Positions 36,178 to 47,459 are shown, numbered from the stretch's first letter. The stretch is DNA of 64,000 nt from Protaetiibacter larvae (GCF_008365275.1 NZ_CP043504.1:1612001-1676000); one strand, 5' to 3'. The notes: generated by a model from the sequence alone, not told the origin. Made by a program: numbers and translations.

Positions 36178-36360
36178 TGCGCTGGCGCTTCCGCGAAGGC
36201 CATTTCTGGCCTTCGCGCTGCACGCGCCGCGGCCGTCTCGGCCGCGGTCCGGCAGAGGGCGGCGCAGCCGCCGCCGGATGCGGGAGAAGCGCAAGCGCTG
36301 ATGCGCTGGCGCTTCCGCGAAGGCCATTTCTGGCCTTCGCGCCGCGCGCGCCGCGGCCGT
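36155..36360. repeat. Duplicated 82-bp segment including the 3' end of der
   Basis: Positions 36155-36236 and 36279-36360 are nearly identical, 124 bp apart. Each has the last codons of der with its TGA, a GCTGATGCGCTGGCGCTTCC stretch, the palindrome GCGAAGGCCATTTCTGGCC, and a GCCGCGGCCGT end. The intervening 42 bp are GC-rich. The rest of 36361-36431 has only a stem-loop. Confidence 0.85.
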
Positions 36361-36367
36361 GATGCAC

Positions 36368-36433
36368 AACGCTGCAGCGTCTGCCTCCGCGCGTGCGTGA
36401 TGACGGCGGCGGGTCGCCCAGCGCTGCAGCGTT
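36368..36433. terminator. Inverted repeat at the end of the DHA2 exporter gene
   Basis: AACGCTGCAGCG (36368-36379) pairs with CGCTGCAGCGTT (36422-36433) around a 42-nt loop. The right arm overlaps the exporter's stop codon. It lies between converging genes and may act as a bidirectional barrier; no T-tract is present. Confidence 0.45.
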
Positions 36434-37856
36434 AGGCGGGTTCTCGGCGGGGGAGCACGAGGGCGGTGAGCAGGGCGAGGACGGACACGCCCGTCGCCAC
36501 CCAGAAGGCGGCGTGGAAGGCGTCGACGGCGCCCGCGGGGGTCGTGGCCGAGTCCAGCAGGGTCGTGAGCACCACGGCGAGGGCGGCGGTGCCGAATGCG
36601 CCGCCGAGCTGCTGCGCGATCCGGGTGATCATGGTCGCCTGCGGGATGTCGTCGTGGCCGAGCCCCGTCATCGACACGGTCATAATCGGGATGAGCACCG
36701 TGCCGAGGCCGAGGCCGCGGATCACGAGCACGGCCGACAGCCAGACGTTGGAGGTGCCGGCGTCGGCGAAGGCGAACGGCACGGTGCCGAGCGCGACGAG
36801 CGCGAATCCGATGATGGCGAGGGCGCGCGCGCCGATCCGATCGAGGAGGAGCCCCGCGATGGGGCGTGCCGCGAGCGAGCCGACACCCTGGGGGATGAGG
36901 AGGAGGGCCGCGGTGAGCACGGTCTCGCCGCGCAGCGACTGCCAGTACAGCGGCAGCAGCAGCATGGCGCCGTAGAGGGCGGCGCCGGCGAGGGCCAGCA
37001 CGATCGACGAGCTGCTGAGAGTGCGCCGCCCCAGCAGCCGCAGCTGCACGAGGGCGCGCTCGCGTCGATGCAGCGACCAGAAGGTGAAGGCCGCGATGAG
37101 CGCGGCGCCCGCGATGAGCGGCAGCAGCACGTCGAGGCGGGCGATGCCGTCGCCCGACTCCACATTCGACAGGCCCAGCAGCAGCAACGCGAGTCCCGGG
37201 GCCAGGAGCAGCATGCCGACGATGTCGAACTTCGCCTTCACCCGGCGCGCGGAGTCGTCGGGCAGTTTCCAGGCCGCGAGCACGATGCCGATGAGCACGA
37301 TGGGCACGTTCACGAGGAACAGCCAGCGCCACGAGAGGCTGTCGAGGATGACCCCGCCGATGACGGGTCCGATGATCGGTCCGAGGGCGATCGGCACGGT
37401 CACGACCGCCATGAGCTTGCCCATGCCCTGCATCCGCCCGCCGACCGCCTGCACGGCGAGGGACTGCATGAGGGGGAACATGATGCCGCCGCCGAGGCCC
37501 TGCACCACGCGGAAGGCGATGAGGCTGGGCGCGTCCCAGGCGGTGGCGCACAGCACCGAGCCGAGCAGGAACAGGGCGAGGGCGAAGATCCACAGGCGCT
37601 TGCCGCCGAAGCGCTGCTGCGCCCAGCCGGTGATCGGGATGGCGACGGCGAGGGCGAGCAGATAGCCGGTGCTGATCCACTGGATGGTGGCGACCGGCAC
37701 CGCGAACTCGCGGCCGAGGGTGTCGATCGCGATCGCGACGATCGTGGAGTCGAGGATGGCGGCGAAGCCGCCGACGATGAGGATCCAGGCGGTGCGCATC
37801 GCGCCGGCGGGCAGACGGTTGGTGGCGGGGGCCGCCGCCGGTGTGGGGGAGGTCAT
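36432..37856 (-). CDS. DHA2-family MFS drug exporter
   Basis: The 474-aa protein has about 14 hydrophobic helices, typical of the EmrB/QacA (DHA2) drug:H+ antiporters. Helix 1 contains the family motif L-D-S-T-I-V; G-L-G-G-G-I-M-F-P-L and L-G-P-I-I-G-P-V-I-G-G match motif C. The ATG (M-T-S-P-T-P) is chosen because it starts just before helix 1; upstream frame extends through the regulator. It is divergent from a TetR gene, which suggests a local repressor responding to the exported compound. The substrate is unknown. Confidence 0.9.
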   Translation of the reverse strand: MTSPTPAAAPATNRLPAGAMRTAWILIVGGFAAILDSTIVAIAIDTLGREFAVPVATIQWISTGYLLALAVAIPITGWAQQRFGGKRLWIFALALFLLGSVLCATAWDAPSLIAFRVVQGLGGGIMFPLMQSLAVQAVGGRMQGMGKLMAVVTVPIALGPIIGPVIGGVILDSLSWRWLFLVNVPIVLIGIVLAAWKLPDDSARRVKAKFDIVGMLLLAPGLALLLLGLSNVESGDGIARLDVLLPLIAGAALIAAFTFWSLHRRERALVQLRLLGRRTLSSSSIVLALAGAALYGAMLLLPLYWQSLRGETVLTAALLLIPQGVGSLAARPIAGLLLDRIGARALAIIGFALVALGTVPFAFADAGTSNVWLSAVLVIRGLGLGTVLIPIMTVSMTGLGHDDIPQATMITRIAQQLGGAFGTAALAVVLTTLLDSATTPAGAVDAFHAAFWVATGVSVLALLTALVLPRREPA

Positions 37857-37887
37857 GGTGAGCTCGATCTCGAAATAAGAAACACTG

Positions 37888-37938
37888 GTGACTCTTGTGA
37901 GCGTACGCCGACGCGATAAGATACGCAAGTGACTCTTG
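37888..37938. promoter_or_regulatory. Divergent regulatory region of exporter and TetR
   Basis: A 10-bp direct repeat GTGACTCTTG occurs at 37888-37897 and 37929-37938, 41 bp apart. Between them are TTGTGA (37895-37900), a 16-nt spacer and TAAGAT (37917-37922), a promoter that places the regulator's GTG start 6 nt after the -10 (leaderless). The repeat flanks this promoter and could be the TetR binding site; this is inference, as TetR operators are more often inverted repeats. Confidence 0.45.
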
Positions 37939-38579
37939 AAGATCCGAGCCCGGCACCGGCCCGCCGACGACGCGGTGCGGAGCTCGAGGGTGCCATCCTC
38001 GAAGCCACCTGGCAGCTGATCGCCGAGCAGGGCTACGGGGCGCTCACCTTCGAGGCCGTCGCGAGCCGTGCGCGCACGAGCCGCGCGGTGCTCTACCGCC
38101 GCTGGCCGAATCGCGAAGCGCTCGTGCGCGCCGCGATCCGGCACACGGGCCTGCGCACGCCCGTCGAGCTGCCCGACACGGGCAGCCTGCGGGAGGACCT
38201 GCTCGAACTGCTGCGCGCCTCGAATCGCAACCGGCTCGGGATGTGGGTCGTGCTGAGCGTGCAGTTGGCCGGCTTCTATGCCGAGACCGGCGTGACGCCC
38301 GCCGAGCTGCGGCACGACCTGGTGGGGGACCGGCCGAACGGTACCGCGCTCATCCTGGCGCGCGCCGCCGAACGCGGCGAGGCCCGCCCCGACCTTCCGC
38401 CGCGCGTCGTGCGGGCGCTGTTCGACCTGTTCCGCTCCGAAGCGATCCTGCGCCTCGGCCCGGTGCCGGAGGAGGAGCTCGTGGCGATCGTCGACGAGGT
38501 GTTCCTCCCCCTCGTGCGCCCCCTATCCCGCGAGATGTCCGAAGTTGCAGGAAACGGGCCCGAGAACGGCAGCAACTGA
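37929..38579 (+). CDS. TetR-family transcriptional regulator
   Basis: The 216-aa protein has the N-terminal TetR helix-turn-helix: I-L-E-A-T-W-Q-L-I-A-E-Q-G-Y, then T-F-E-A-V-A-S-R-A-R-T-S-R-A-V-L-Y-R-R-W. The C-terminal half resembles the TetR_C_16-like group seen beside MFS exporters. The GTG start lies 6 nt after TAAGAT. The last 18 codons are part of a long palindrome that extends past the stop, so the protein tail may be repeat-derived. Confidence 0.9.
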   Translation: MTLEDPSPAPARRRRGAELEGAILEATWQLIAEQGYGALTFEAVASRARTSRAVLYRRWPNREALVRAAIRHTGLRTPVELPDTGSLREDLLELLRASNRNRLGMWVVLSVQLAGFYAETGVTPAELRHDLVGDRPNGTALILARAAERGEARPDLPPRVVRALFDLFRSEAILRLGPVPEEELVAIVDEVFLPLVRPLSREMSEVAGNGPENGSN

Positions 38580-38592
38580 CATCTCGCGGGAT
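38525..38592. repeat. 15-bp-arm palindrome across the TetR 3' end
   Basis: ATCCCGCGAGATGTC (38525-38539) pairs with GACATCTCGCGGGAT (38578-38592); inside the 38-nt loop GTTGC and GCAAC form a second stem. The left arm codes for the TetR C-terminus and the right arm lies just after its stop. Confidence 0.8.
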
Positions 38593-38599
38593 GTTCCGC

Positions 38600-38605
38600 C
38601 ATGAT
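38600..38605 (+). promoter_or_regulatory. Possible -10 element (CATGAT) for leaderless ldh
   Basis: CATGAT is one base from TANNNT and stands 6 nt before the ATG at 38612, the spacing of other leaderless starts here. Confidence 0.35.
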
Positions 38606-38611
38606 CGAGTC

Positions 38612-39557
38612 ATGGCCGTCATCGAGAACGCGAAGCTGACCGTGATCGGAGCCGGGGCGGTGGGCACCTCGCTCGCCTACGCCGCACTCATCCGCGAATC
38701 CGCGCGGGAGGTGGCGCTCTACGACATCGACGCGGCGCGCGTCGAGGCCGAGGTGCTCGACCTCGCGCACGGCACGCCGTTCACGGGAGCCTCCCGGATC
38801 ACGGGCGGAGCCGACCTGGATGTCGTCACCGATTCGAACGTGGTCGTCATCACCGCAGGCGCCAAGCAGAAGCCCGGGCAGACCCGGCTCGAGCTCGCCG
38901 GCGTCAACGTCGGCATCATCCGGGACCTCATGCCCGAACTCGTCGCGCGCGCCCCCAAGGCGGTGTTCGTGATCGTCTCGAACCCGTGCGACGTGCTCGC
39001 GGTCGCCGCCCAGCGGTATTCGGGACTGCCGGCCGCGCGGGTGTTCGCCTCGGGCACGGTGCTCGACTCGGCGCGCCTGCGCTGGCTGCTCGCGGAGCGG
39101 CTCGGTGTCGCGGCCTCGAGCACCCACGCCATGATCATCGGCGAGCACGGCGACTCGGAGTTCCCGTTCTGGTCGCAGGCCCGCATCGGACCGGTGCCGC
39201 TCAGCCACTGGGACGCCGGCGACGGCCCCCTGCCGCGCGCGGAGCTCGACCGCATCGCCGACGACGTCAAGAACGCCGCCTACACCGTGATCGCGGGCAA
39301 GGGCGCCACCAACTACGCGATCGGCCTCTCCGGCGCGCGCATCGTGGAGGCCGTGCTGCGCGACGAGGGCGCCGTGCTGCCCGTGTCGAGCGTGCTCGAC
39401 GACTACCACGGGGTGAGCGGCGTCGCGCTCTCGGTGCCGAGCGTCGTGGACGCCACGGGGGTGCGGAACGTCATCGACGTGCCGTTCGATGCGGAGGAGC
39501 AGGAGCGCTTCGCCGCCTCCGCGGCGACCCTGCGCACCTCGCTCGAGAGCCTCGGGA

Positions 39558-39565
<8 letters not shown>
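38612..39565 (+). CDS. ldh: L-lactate dehydrogenase
   Basis: The enzyme interconverts pyruvate and L-lactate with NADH. The 317-aa protein has G-A-G-A-V-G-T-S (13-20), D-I-D at the NAD-binding acid, A-K-Q-K-P-G-Q-T-R in the substrate loop (Gln at the specificity position, favouring LDH over malate dehydrogenase), and the active-site G-E-H-G-D-S-E with His179. The ATG at 38612 is preferred to an upstream ATG inside the palindrome. Its end overlaps the converging UvrA-like gene by 8 bp. Confidence 0.94.
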
Positions 39566-41927
<2,362 letters not shown>

Positions 41928-41933
41928 ACGCCG

Positions 41934-41939
41934 ACGCTA
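41934..41939 (-). promoter_or_regulatory. -10 element (TAGCGT) for the UvrA-like gene
   Basis: TAGCGT on the minus strand is followed by 6 nt and the ATG at 41927. Confidence 0.5.
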
Positions 41940-42040
41940 CCGGGCCGCACCGACACACCGCCTCCCCGGATCCGGGCGTGCTGAACAACCGTGTAACACC
42001 ACGGAAACACCGCGGCACGGATGGCGAAACGTTGCCTCGC

Positions 42041-42046
42041 TAGCGT
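42041..42046 (+). promoter_or_regulatory. Possible -10 element (TAGCGT) of the ABC importer operon
   Basis: TAGCGT lies 50 nt before the lipoprotein ATG. No matching -35 and no recognised riboswitch (for example TPP) is seen in the short leader. Confidence 0.3.
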
Positions 42047-42095
42047 CAGCGGCATCACATTCCCGCTCCGCCCATCCGAAGGGATCCCCACCCGC

Positions 42096-43205
42096 ATGGC
42101 ATCCACCGCCGGCACCGCGCACCGCCGTCTCCGCCGCTCCGTCGCGGCCATCGCCGCCTCCGCGGCAACCGCCCTCGTCCTCGCCGCCTGCGCCGCCGGC
42201 GACACCCCCGAGCCGGGCGAGGCCGCCTCCTACGGCGAGATCAGCGTGCAGTACTCCTGGATCAAGAACGAGGAGTTCGCGGGCGAGTACTACGCCTACG
42301 ACAAGGGCTTCTACGACGAGGCCGGCTTCGACGACGTCATCGGCATCTCGGGACCCGACACCGGGGTCGCCAAGCTGCTGTCGGGCACCGTCCAGGTCGC
42401 CCTCTCCGACGCGGCGTCGATCGGTGCGGCGATCGCCGAGCAGGACGCCCCGCTCAAGATCATCGGCGCGACCTTCCAGAAGAACCCGTTCACGATCCTC
42501 TCGCTCAAGGACGGCGCGGACATCGCGACCCCCGAGGACCTCATCGGCAAGAAGATCGGCGTGCAGGACTCCAACGCGAGCGTCTTCGCCGCCATCCTCG
42601 CCGCCAACGGCATCTCGCCCGACCAGGTGGAGGTCGTGCCGGTCGACTTCGACCCGACGCCGCTCATGAACGGCGACGTGGACGGATTCATGGCGTACCT
42701 CACCAACGAGGCGCTCACCGTGGAACTCGCCGGGTACGAGATCACCAACCTGCCCTACGCCGACAACGGCGTGCCCTATGTGGCGGAGACCTACTCGGTC
42801 ACCGAGCAGTACCTCGCCGAGCACAAGGACCTGCTGAAGGCCTTCCTGATCGCCGAGATCAAGGGCTGGACCGAGGTGTTCCAGAACGACACCGAGACCA
42901 CGGTGGCGCTCATCGAGAAGTTCTACAACCAGGCCGCCGCGGACAACGCCGAGGGCCTCGAGTCGGTCTTCGGAGCCCTCGACCCGGTGAAGACCGGTAA
43001 GGGACTCGAGGCCGAGAAGCTGCTCATCTCGACCGCCGACACCGAGGCCAACGGCCTGTTCACGATCAGCGACGAGCTCAAGGCGCAGACCGTCGCCTCG
43101 CTCGCCGCCGCCGGATGGGATGTGACCGTCGACGAGCTCTTCGACACGAGCATCATCGACGAGATCTACGCCGAGAACCCCGAGCTGAAGGCGTACCTTC
43201 CCTAG
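42096..43205 (+). CDS. NitT/TauT-type ABC importer, substrate-binding lipoprotein
   Basis: The product of 369 aa begins with R-R-L-R-R-S then a hydrophobic stretch ending in the lipobox L-A-A-C, so the mature protein is lipid-anchored at a Cys about 30 residues in. The rest is an NMT1/THI5-like or SsuA/TauA-like periplasmic-binding fold (W-I-K-N-E-E-F-A-G, then [14 protein letters not shown]). Ligands of this family include pyrimidine precursors of thiamine, sulfonates and nitrate; the substrate cannot be decided. The ATG at 42096 is chosen because it gives a standard signal length. The ATPase starts 2 nt after its stop. Confidence 0.88.
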   Translation: MASTAGTAHRRLRRSVAAIAASAATALVLAACAAGDTPEPGEAASYGEISVQYSWIKNEEFAGEYYAYDKGFYDEAGFDDVIGISGPDTGVAKLLSGTVQVALSDAASIGAAIAEQDAPLKIIGATFQKNPFTILSLKDGADIATPEDLIGKKIGVQDSNASVFAAILAANGISPDQVEVVPVDFDPTPLMNGDVDGFMAYLTNEALTVELAGYEITNLPYADNGVPYVAETYSVTEQYLAEHKDLLKAFLIAEIKGWTEVFQNDTETTVALIEKFYNQAAADNAEGLESVFGALDPVKTGKGLEAEKLLISTADTEANGLFTISDELKAQTVASLAAAGWDVTVDELFDTSIIDEIYAENPELKAYLP

Positions 43206-43207
43206 TC

Positions 43208-44035
43208 ATGACGATCGACGCAACACCGGATGCCGGTGCCCCGACTGTCGCGGGCACCGGCATCCGGATCGCAGGCCTCAGCAAGTCGTTCGACGTCGGG
43301 CGGGGCCGCACCGTGCAGGCACTCCAGGACACCGAGCTGCACACCGAGCAGGGCTCGTTCCTCGCGCTGCTCGGGCCGTCCGGATGCGGCAAGTCGACGA
43401 TCCTGCGCATCCTCGCCGACCTCGAGGAGCCCACAACGGGTGAGGTGCGCGTGGACGGCAGGACGCCGCGGGAGCTGCGCCGCGACAGCCAGCTCGGCAT
43501 CGCCTTCCAGGACCACGCGCTGCTGCCGTGGCGCAGCGTGCGCGCCAACATCCGGCTGCCGTTCGAGGTGGCGGGTGCCAGGGTCGACGACGCGTACCTC
43601 GACGAGCTCATCGCGCTCGTCGGGCTCACCGGCTTCGAGAAGGCCAAGCCCGCGCAGCTCTCGGGCGGCATGCGGCAGCGCGTGTCGATCGCGCGTGCGC
43701 TCGCACTCAAGCCATCCGTGCTGCTGCTCGACGAACCGTTCGGCGCGCTCGACGACATGACGCGCCAGAACCTCAACCTCGAGCTGCTGCGCATCTGGAC
43801 CGAGAAGCCCGCAACGACGCTGCTCGTCACCCACGGCATCGCGGAGGCGATCTTCCTCTCCGACCGGGTGGCCGTCATGTCGCCGAGGCCCGGGCGGGTG
43901 AAGGAGATCATCGAGGTCGACCTGCCCCGTCCGCGCACCCCCGACATGATGCGCAGCCCCGAGTTCCATGCGCTCGTCGACCGCGCATCCGAGCTGCTGT
44001 TCGGAGCCGACGGGCACGCCGAGGCGGAGTCCTAG
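43208..44035 (+). CDS. NitT/TauT-type ABC importer, ATP-binding protein
   Basis: The 275-aa ATPase has Walker [10 protein letters not shown] at 56-64, the Q-loop [12 protein letters not shown], the signature L-S-G-G-M-R-Q-R and Walker [16 protein letters not shown] and the short linker are typical of the SsuB/TauB/ThiZ branch. It is second in a four-gene importer operon, directly before two permeases. Confidence 0.93.
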   Translation: MTIDATPDAGAPTVAGTGIRIAGLSKSFDVGRGRTVQALQDTELHTEQGSFLALLGPSGCGKSTILRILADLEEPTTGEVRVDGRTPRELRRDSQLGIAFQDHALLPWRSVRANIRLPFEVAGARVDDAYLDELIALVGLTGFEKAKPAQLSGGMRQRVSIARALALKPSVLLLDEPFGALDDMTRQNLNLELLRIWTEKPATTLLVTHGIAEAIFLSDRVAVMSPRPGRVKEIIEVDLPRPRTPDMMRSPEFHALVDRASELLFGADGHAEAES

Positions 44036-44845
44036 GTGACCAGACGCACGGGCCTCCCCGGCTGGGCTGCGGCGCTCATCGGCGCCGTCGTGCTCGTCGC
44101 GGCGTGGTGGGTGCTGTCGGCGACGGTGTTCACCCCGCCGCCCGGCACCGACTTCACCCCGGTGCCGACGCCGCTCGCCGTCGTGCAGCAGCTCGTCGCC
44201 GACGGACCCGCCGCATACTGGTCGGTCTTCCAGGTGACGATCACCGAGGCCCTCATCGGCTTCGCCTGGGGCAACGGCGTCGCGCTGCTGCTCGCCTCGA
44301 CCGTGCTGCTGCTGCCGCGCATCGAACCGGTCGTCACCCAGATCGCCGTCGTCTCGTACTGCCTTCCCGTGGTCGCCGTCGGGGGCATCGCGATCGTCGT
44401 GCTCGGTGGAGCGAAGCAGCCCGGCGACCCGTCCAGCACGGCCGTCTTCCTCGCGGCACTCGCCGTGTTCTTCACGACCGTGGTGGGCGCGCTCGCCGGC
44501 TTCCGGGCGGCGGATCGCGCCAGCATCGACGTGGTCCGGGTGTTCGGCGGCGGTCGCTGGACGCAGCTCACCAAGGTGCGGCTGATCGCGGCAGCCCCCG
44601 CGATCCTCAATGCGCTGCAGATCGCGGTGCCGAGCGCGTTCCTCGGCGCGGTGCTGGGGGAGTACATGGGGGCGACCGACCGCAGCGTCGGCATCACCCT
44701 CATCCGGCTGCAGGGCAACCTCGACTCGACCCGGGTCTGGGCGGTGTTCCTGCTGTGCGCGCTCGTCGCGCTCGTCGGCTACGCCGTCGTGGGCCTGCTC
44801 GCGCGGTTCGTGACGCCGTGGGTGTCGGGGCGGAGCGCCTCGTGA
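44036..44845 (+). CDS. NitT/TauT-type ABC importer, permease 1
   Basis: The 269-aa inner-membrane permease has about six helices and the EAA-type cytoplasmic loop (D-V-V-R-V-F-G-G-G-R-W-T-Q-L-T-K-V). Its GTG follows the ATPase stop with no gap. It pairs with a second permease, so the transmembrane part is a heterodimer. Confidence 0.9.
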   Translation: MTRRTGLPGWAAALIGAVVLVAAWWVLSATVFTPPPGTDFTPVPTPLAVVQQLVADGPAAYWSVFQVTITEALIGFAWGNGVALLLASTVLLLPRIEPVVTQIAVVSYCLPVVAVGGIAIVVLGGAKQPGDPSSTAVFLAALAVFFTTVVGALAGFRAADRASIDVVRVFGGGRWTQLTKVRLIAAAPAILNALQIAVPSAFLGAVLGEYMGATDRSVGITLIRLQGNLDSTRVWAVFLLCALVALVGYAVVGLLARFVTPWVSGRSAS

Positions 44846-45741
44846 CGCTCGCGACCTTCGGTGCCGTCACCTCGCCCGAGCAGGATGCCGCGGTGCGTCG
44901 CCAGGTGCGTCGCGATCGCGGGCGCGCGCTCGGTCGCTCGGTCGGTCGGGCGCTCGTCAACGCGGCGCTCACCTTCGCCATCGTGCTGCTGCTGTGGCAG
45001 GGGATCGTGAGCCTCACCGGCATCTCGCCCTACGTCGCGAAAGGCCCGCTCGACGTCTGGGACTACCTGTTCGTGGATGCGCCGGGCGTCGACCCCGAGA
45101 AGTCGGCGGCCGCGCACCGCGCGGCGCTCCTGCCGCTGCTCGGCACCACCCTGCAGGATGCCGCCCTGGGCTGGGTGGTCGGCATGGCGGTCGCGATCGT
45201 GCTCGCCGTGCTGTTCTCGCTCTCGCGTGCCATCGAGGCGGGGGTCGTGCCGCTCGCCCTCGTGCTGCGCACCGTGCCGCTCGTGTCGATCGCGCCCGTC
45301 ATCATCCTGTTGACGGGGCGCGGCACGACCGCGTCGGTGGCGGTCATCGGCTCGATCGTCGTGCTGTTCCCGGCGCTCGCGTCCGTGCTGTTCGGGCTCT
45401 CGCGCGCCAACCGCGAGAGCCTCGACCTCGTCGCCGTGTACGGAGGCGGACGGTTCACGCAGTTGCGGAAGGTGAGCATCCCGGGCGCGCTGCCGTCGCT
45501 GTTCGTCGCCGCCCGCGTCTCGGTGCCGGGGGCCGTGACGGGGGCGCTGCTCGCCGAGTGGCTGTCGACCGGAACCGGCATCGGCGGCATGATCCAGAAG
45601 TTCTCCGCCTCCGCGCGTTTCGACGAGCTCTGGGCGTCGGTCGCGCTCATCACGGTCGTCACCCTGCTGCTCTACAACGTCGTGCAACTGATCGAGAACG
45701 TCGTGCTGGCGCGCATGGGGATGGCCGCGACGCTTCGCTGA
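44842..45741 (+). CDS. NitT/TauT-type ABC importer, permease 2
   Basis: The 299-aa permease has a ~35-residue basic cytoplasmic N-terminus, about six helices and the EAA loop (D-L-V-A-V-Y-G-G-G-R-F-T-Q-L-R-K-V). The GTG overlaps the previous stop (GTGA). It closes the importer operon and converges on apt. Confidence 0.9.
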   Translation: MTLATFGAVTSPEQDAAVRRQVRRDRGRALGRSVGRALVNAALTFAIVLLLWQGIVSLTGISPYVAKGPLDVWDYLFVDAPGVDPEKSAAAHRAALLPLLGTTLQDAALGWVVGMAVAIVLAVLFSLSRAIEAGVVPLALVLRTVPLVSIAPVIILLTGRGTTASVAVIGSIVVLFPALASVLFGLSRANRESLDLVAVYGGGRFTQLRKVSIPGALPSLFVAARVSVPGAVTGALLAEWLSTGTGIGGMIQKFSASARFDELWASVALITVVTLLLYNVVQLIENVVLARMGMAATLR

Positions 45742-45757
45742 GCGCCGCGCGGTGCGA

Positions 45758-46288
45758 TCACGCCTGCTGGAGCACGTGCACCTCGCCGCCCGCGAGTCGT
45801 GCGCGACCCTGCAGCCCGGTGAGTTCGAGCACGACCGCGGTACCCGCGAGCACCCAGCCGGCGCGCTCGATGAGGCGCTGCGAGGCGGACAGCGTGCCCC
45901 CGGTGGCGAGCACGTCGTCGACGAGGAGCACGCGCGAGCCGGCGGGCAGCTGGTCGGCGTGCACTTCGAGCGTCGCGTCGCCGTATTCGAGGGCGTAGCT
46001 CTCACGCAGAGTCGCGCCAGGCAGCTTGCCCGCCTTGCGCACGAGCAGCAGGCCGTGCCCACTGCGGGCGGCTGCTGCGGCGGCGAGCGCGAAACCGCGT
46101 GCCTCGACGCCCGCGATCACCTCGAAGCCGTCCGCGAACGGCGCGACCAGCGCATCCGCGACGGCCGCCAGCGCCGGCCCGTCGGCGAACACCGGGGTGA
46201 GGTCGCGGAACAGGATGCCGGGCTCCGGGAAATCGGGCACCGTGCGGACAAGGGCGTCGAGGTGCTCTGCGGCGCTGCGTTCGGTCAC
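45758..46288 (-). CDS. apt: Adenine phosphoribosyltransferase
   Basis: Apt salvages adenine to AMP with PRPP. The 176-aa protein has F-P-E-P-G-I-L-F-R-D-L-T-P (20-32), R-K-x-G-K-L-P-G, and the PRPP-binding V-L-L-V-D-D-V-L-A-T-G-G at 120-131. Apt is usually 170-180 aa, so the GTG at 46288 gives the right length, and TACCCT lies 6 nt upstream. It is divergent from the xylanase. Confidence 0.95.
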   Translation of the reverse strand: MTERSAAEHLDALVRTVPDFPEPGILFRDLTPVFADGPALAAVADALVAPFADGFEVIAGVEARGFALAAAAAARSGHGLLLVRKAGKLPGATLRESYALEYGDATLEVHADQLPAGSRVLLVDDVLATGGTLSASQRLIERAGWVLAGTAVVLELTGLQGRARLAGGEVHVLQQA

Positions 46289-46294
46289 CGGCCC

Positions 46295-46300
46295 AGGGTA
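46295..46300 (-). promoter_or_regulatory. -10 element (TACCCT) for leaderless apt
   Basis: TACCCT on the minus strand with 6 nt to the GTG at 46288. It is 15 bp from the divergent xylanase -10. Confidence 0.45.
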
Positions 46301-46315
46301 CGCGTCGCACCCGGG

Positions 46316-46321
46316 TACACT
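46316..46321 (+). promoter_or_regulatory. -10 element (TACACT) for leaderless xylanase gene
   Basis: TACACT is followed by exactly 6 nt and the ATG at 46328. Confidence 0.5.
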
Positions 46322-46327
46322 CGCCCA

Positions 46328-47440
46328 ATGCCCGCAATGTCGCGTTCGCTTTTGCTCGCCGGGGCCACGCTGTGCGCGCTCGTGCTGGGCGGCTGCACGG
46401 CGCCGACCCCCGAGCCCGCGCCCCCGACGAACGGGTCGACATCCCCGGCCGAGGCCCGTTTGCGCGATGCCGCACCCGCCGGCCTCGTGATCGGTGCCGC
46501 TGTCGCCGGCGGCGGGCATCATGTCTCGGCGGGCTACCCCGACCCGTTCCCGAACGACCAGGCCTATCGCGAGCTGCTCGCGGGGGAGTTCTCCTCGCTC
46601 ACCCCCGAGAATCAGCTCAAGTGGGAGTTCGTGCACCCCGCGCGGGACGAGTACCGCTTCGGCCCCGCCGACGACATCGTGTCGTTCGCCGAGGAGCACG
46701 GGCAGGCGGTGCGCGGCCACGCCCTGCTCTGGCACAGCCAGAACCCCGCCTGGCTCGCGGACGGCGAGTTCAGCGACGAGGAGCTGCGCGCGATCCTGCA
46801 CGAGCACATCACGACGGTCGTGGGTCGCTACGCGGGGCGCATCGCGCAGTGGGACGTCGCGAACGAGATCTTCGGCGACGACGGCGCGCCGCGGAGCGAG
46901 AACCTCTGGATCGCGCGCCTCGGCATCGGGATCGTCGGCGATGCATTCCGCTGGGCGCATGAGGCGGATCCCGCGGCGGTGCTGTTCCTCAACGACTACG
47001 GCATCGAATCCCGCGGCCCGAAGGCCGACGCCTACCTCTCCCTCGCGCAGCAGCTGCTCGCGGACGGCGTACCGCTCGGCGGGCTCGGCGTGCAGGGGCA
47101 CCTGAGCATGAGCTACCCGCAGCCGAGCGCCGTCGCGGAGAACCTCGCGCGCTTCGCCGAGCTCGGGCTCGCCATCGCCGTCACCGAAGCCGATGTGCGG
47201 ATGCCGCTCGACGGCGCGCCCACCCCGACGCAGCTCGCCCAGCAGTCGCAGTGGTTCGCGGACCTGGTAGAGGCGTGCCGCGCGACGGGACGCTGCACCT
47301 CGTTCACGGTCTGGGGCGTGGGCGACCACTACTCGTGGGTGCCCTCGGTGTTCCCCGATGAGGGAGCGGCGACGCCGTGGTGGGAGGACTTCAGCCGCAA
47401 GCCCGCCTACGACGGGCTGTTCGAGGCGCTGAACCGCTAG
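46328..47440 (+). CDS. GH10 endo-1,4-beta-xylanase, lipoprotein
   Basis: The 370-aa product starts with a lipoprotein signal (L-L-L-A-G-A-T-L-C-A-L-V-L-G-G-C) and a Pro/Thr linker, then one GH10 domain. L-T-P-E-N-Q-L-K-W-E-F-V, G-H-A-L-L-W-H-S-Q and W-D-V-A-N-E-I-F are present, with acid/base Glu180; the nucleophile is Glu287 in V-T-E-A-D-V-R-M. There is no carbohydrate-binding module, so it should act on short xylan fragments at the cell surface. Leaderless ATG start. Confidence 0.93.
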   Translation: MPAMSRSLLLAGATLCALVLGGCTAPTPEPAPPTNGSTSPAEARLRDAAPAGLVIGAAVAGGGHHVSAGYPDPFPNDQAYRELLAGEFSSLTPENQLKWEFVHPARDEYRFGPADDIVSFAEEHGQAVRGHALLWHSQNPAWLADGEFSDEELRAILHEHITTVVGRYAGRIAQWDVANEIFGDDGAPRSENLWIARLGIGIVGDAFRWAHEADPAAVLFLNDYGIESRGPKADAYLSLAQQLLADGVPLGGLGVQGHLSMSYPQPSAVAENLARFAELGLAIAVTEADVRMPLDGAPTPTQLAQQSQWFADLVEACRATGRCTSFTVWGVGDHYSWVPSVFPDEGAATPWWEDFSRKPAYDGLFEALNR

Positions 47441-47459
47441 TCGGGGCGCCGACATGCGC

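Noticed and set aside
34150-37956. A 1,268-residue antisense open frame over cmk, der and the exporter
   Set aside because: It is the shadow of highly GC-biased genes on the other strand or frame; its translation is Arg/His/Pro-rich low complexity with no domain.
41940-42095. TPP or other riboswitch before the ABC importer
   Set aside because: The leader is short and lacks the conserved TPP sequences CTGAGA and ACCTGA; no other known class was recognised.
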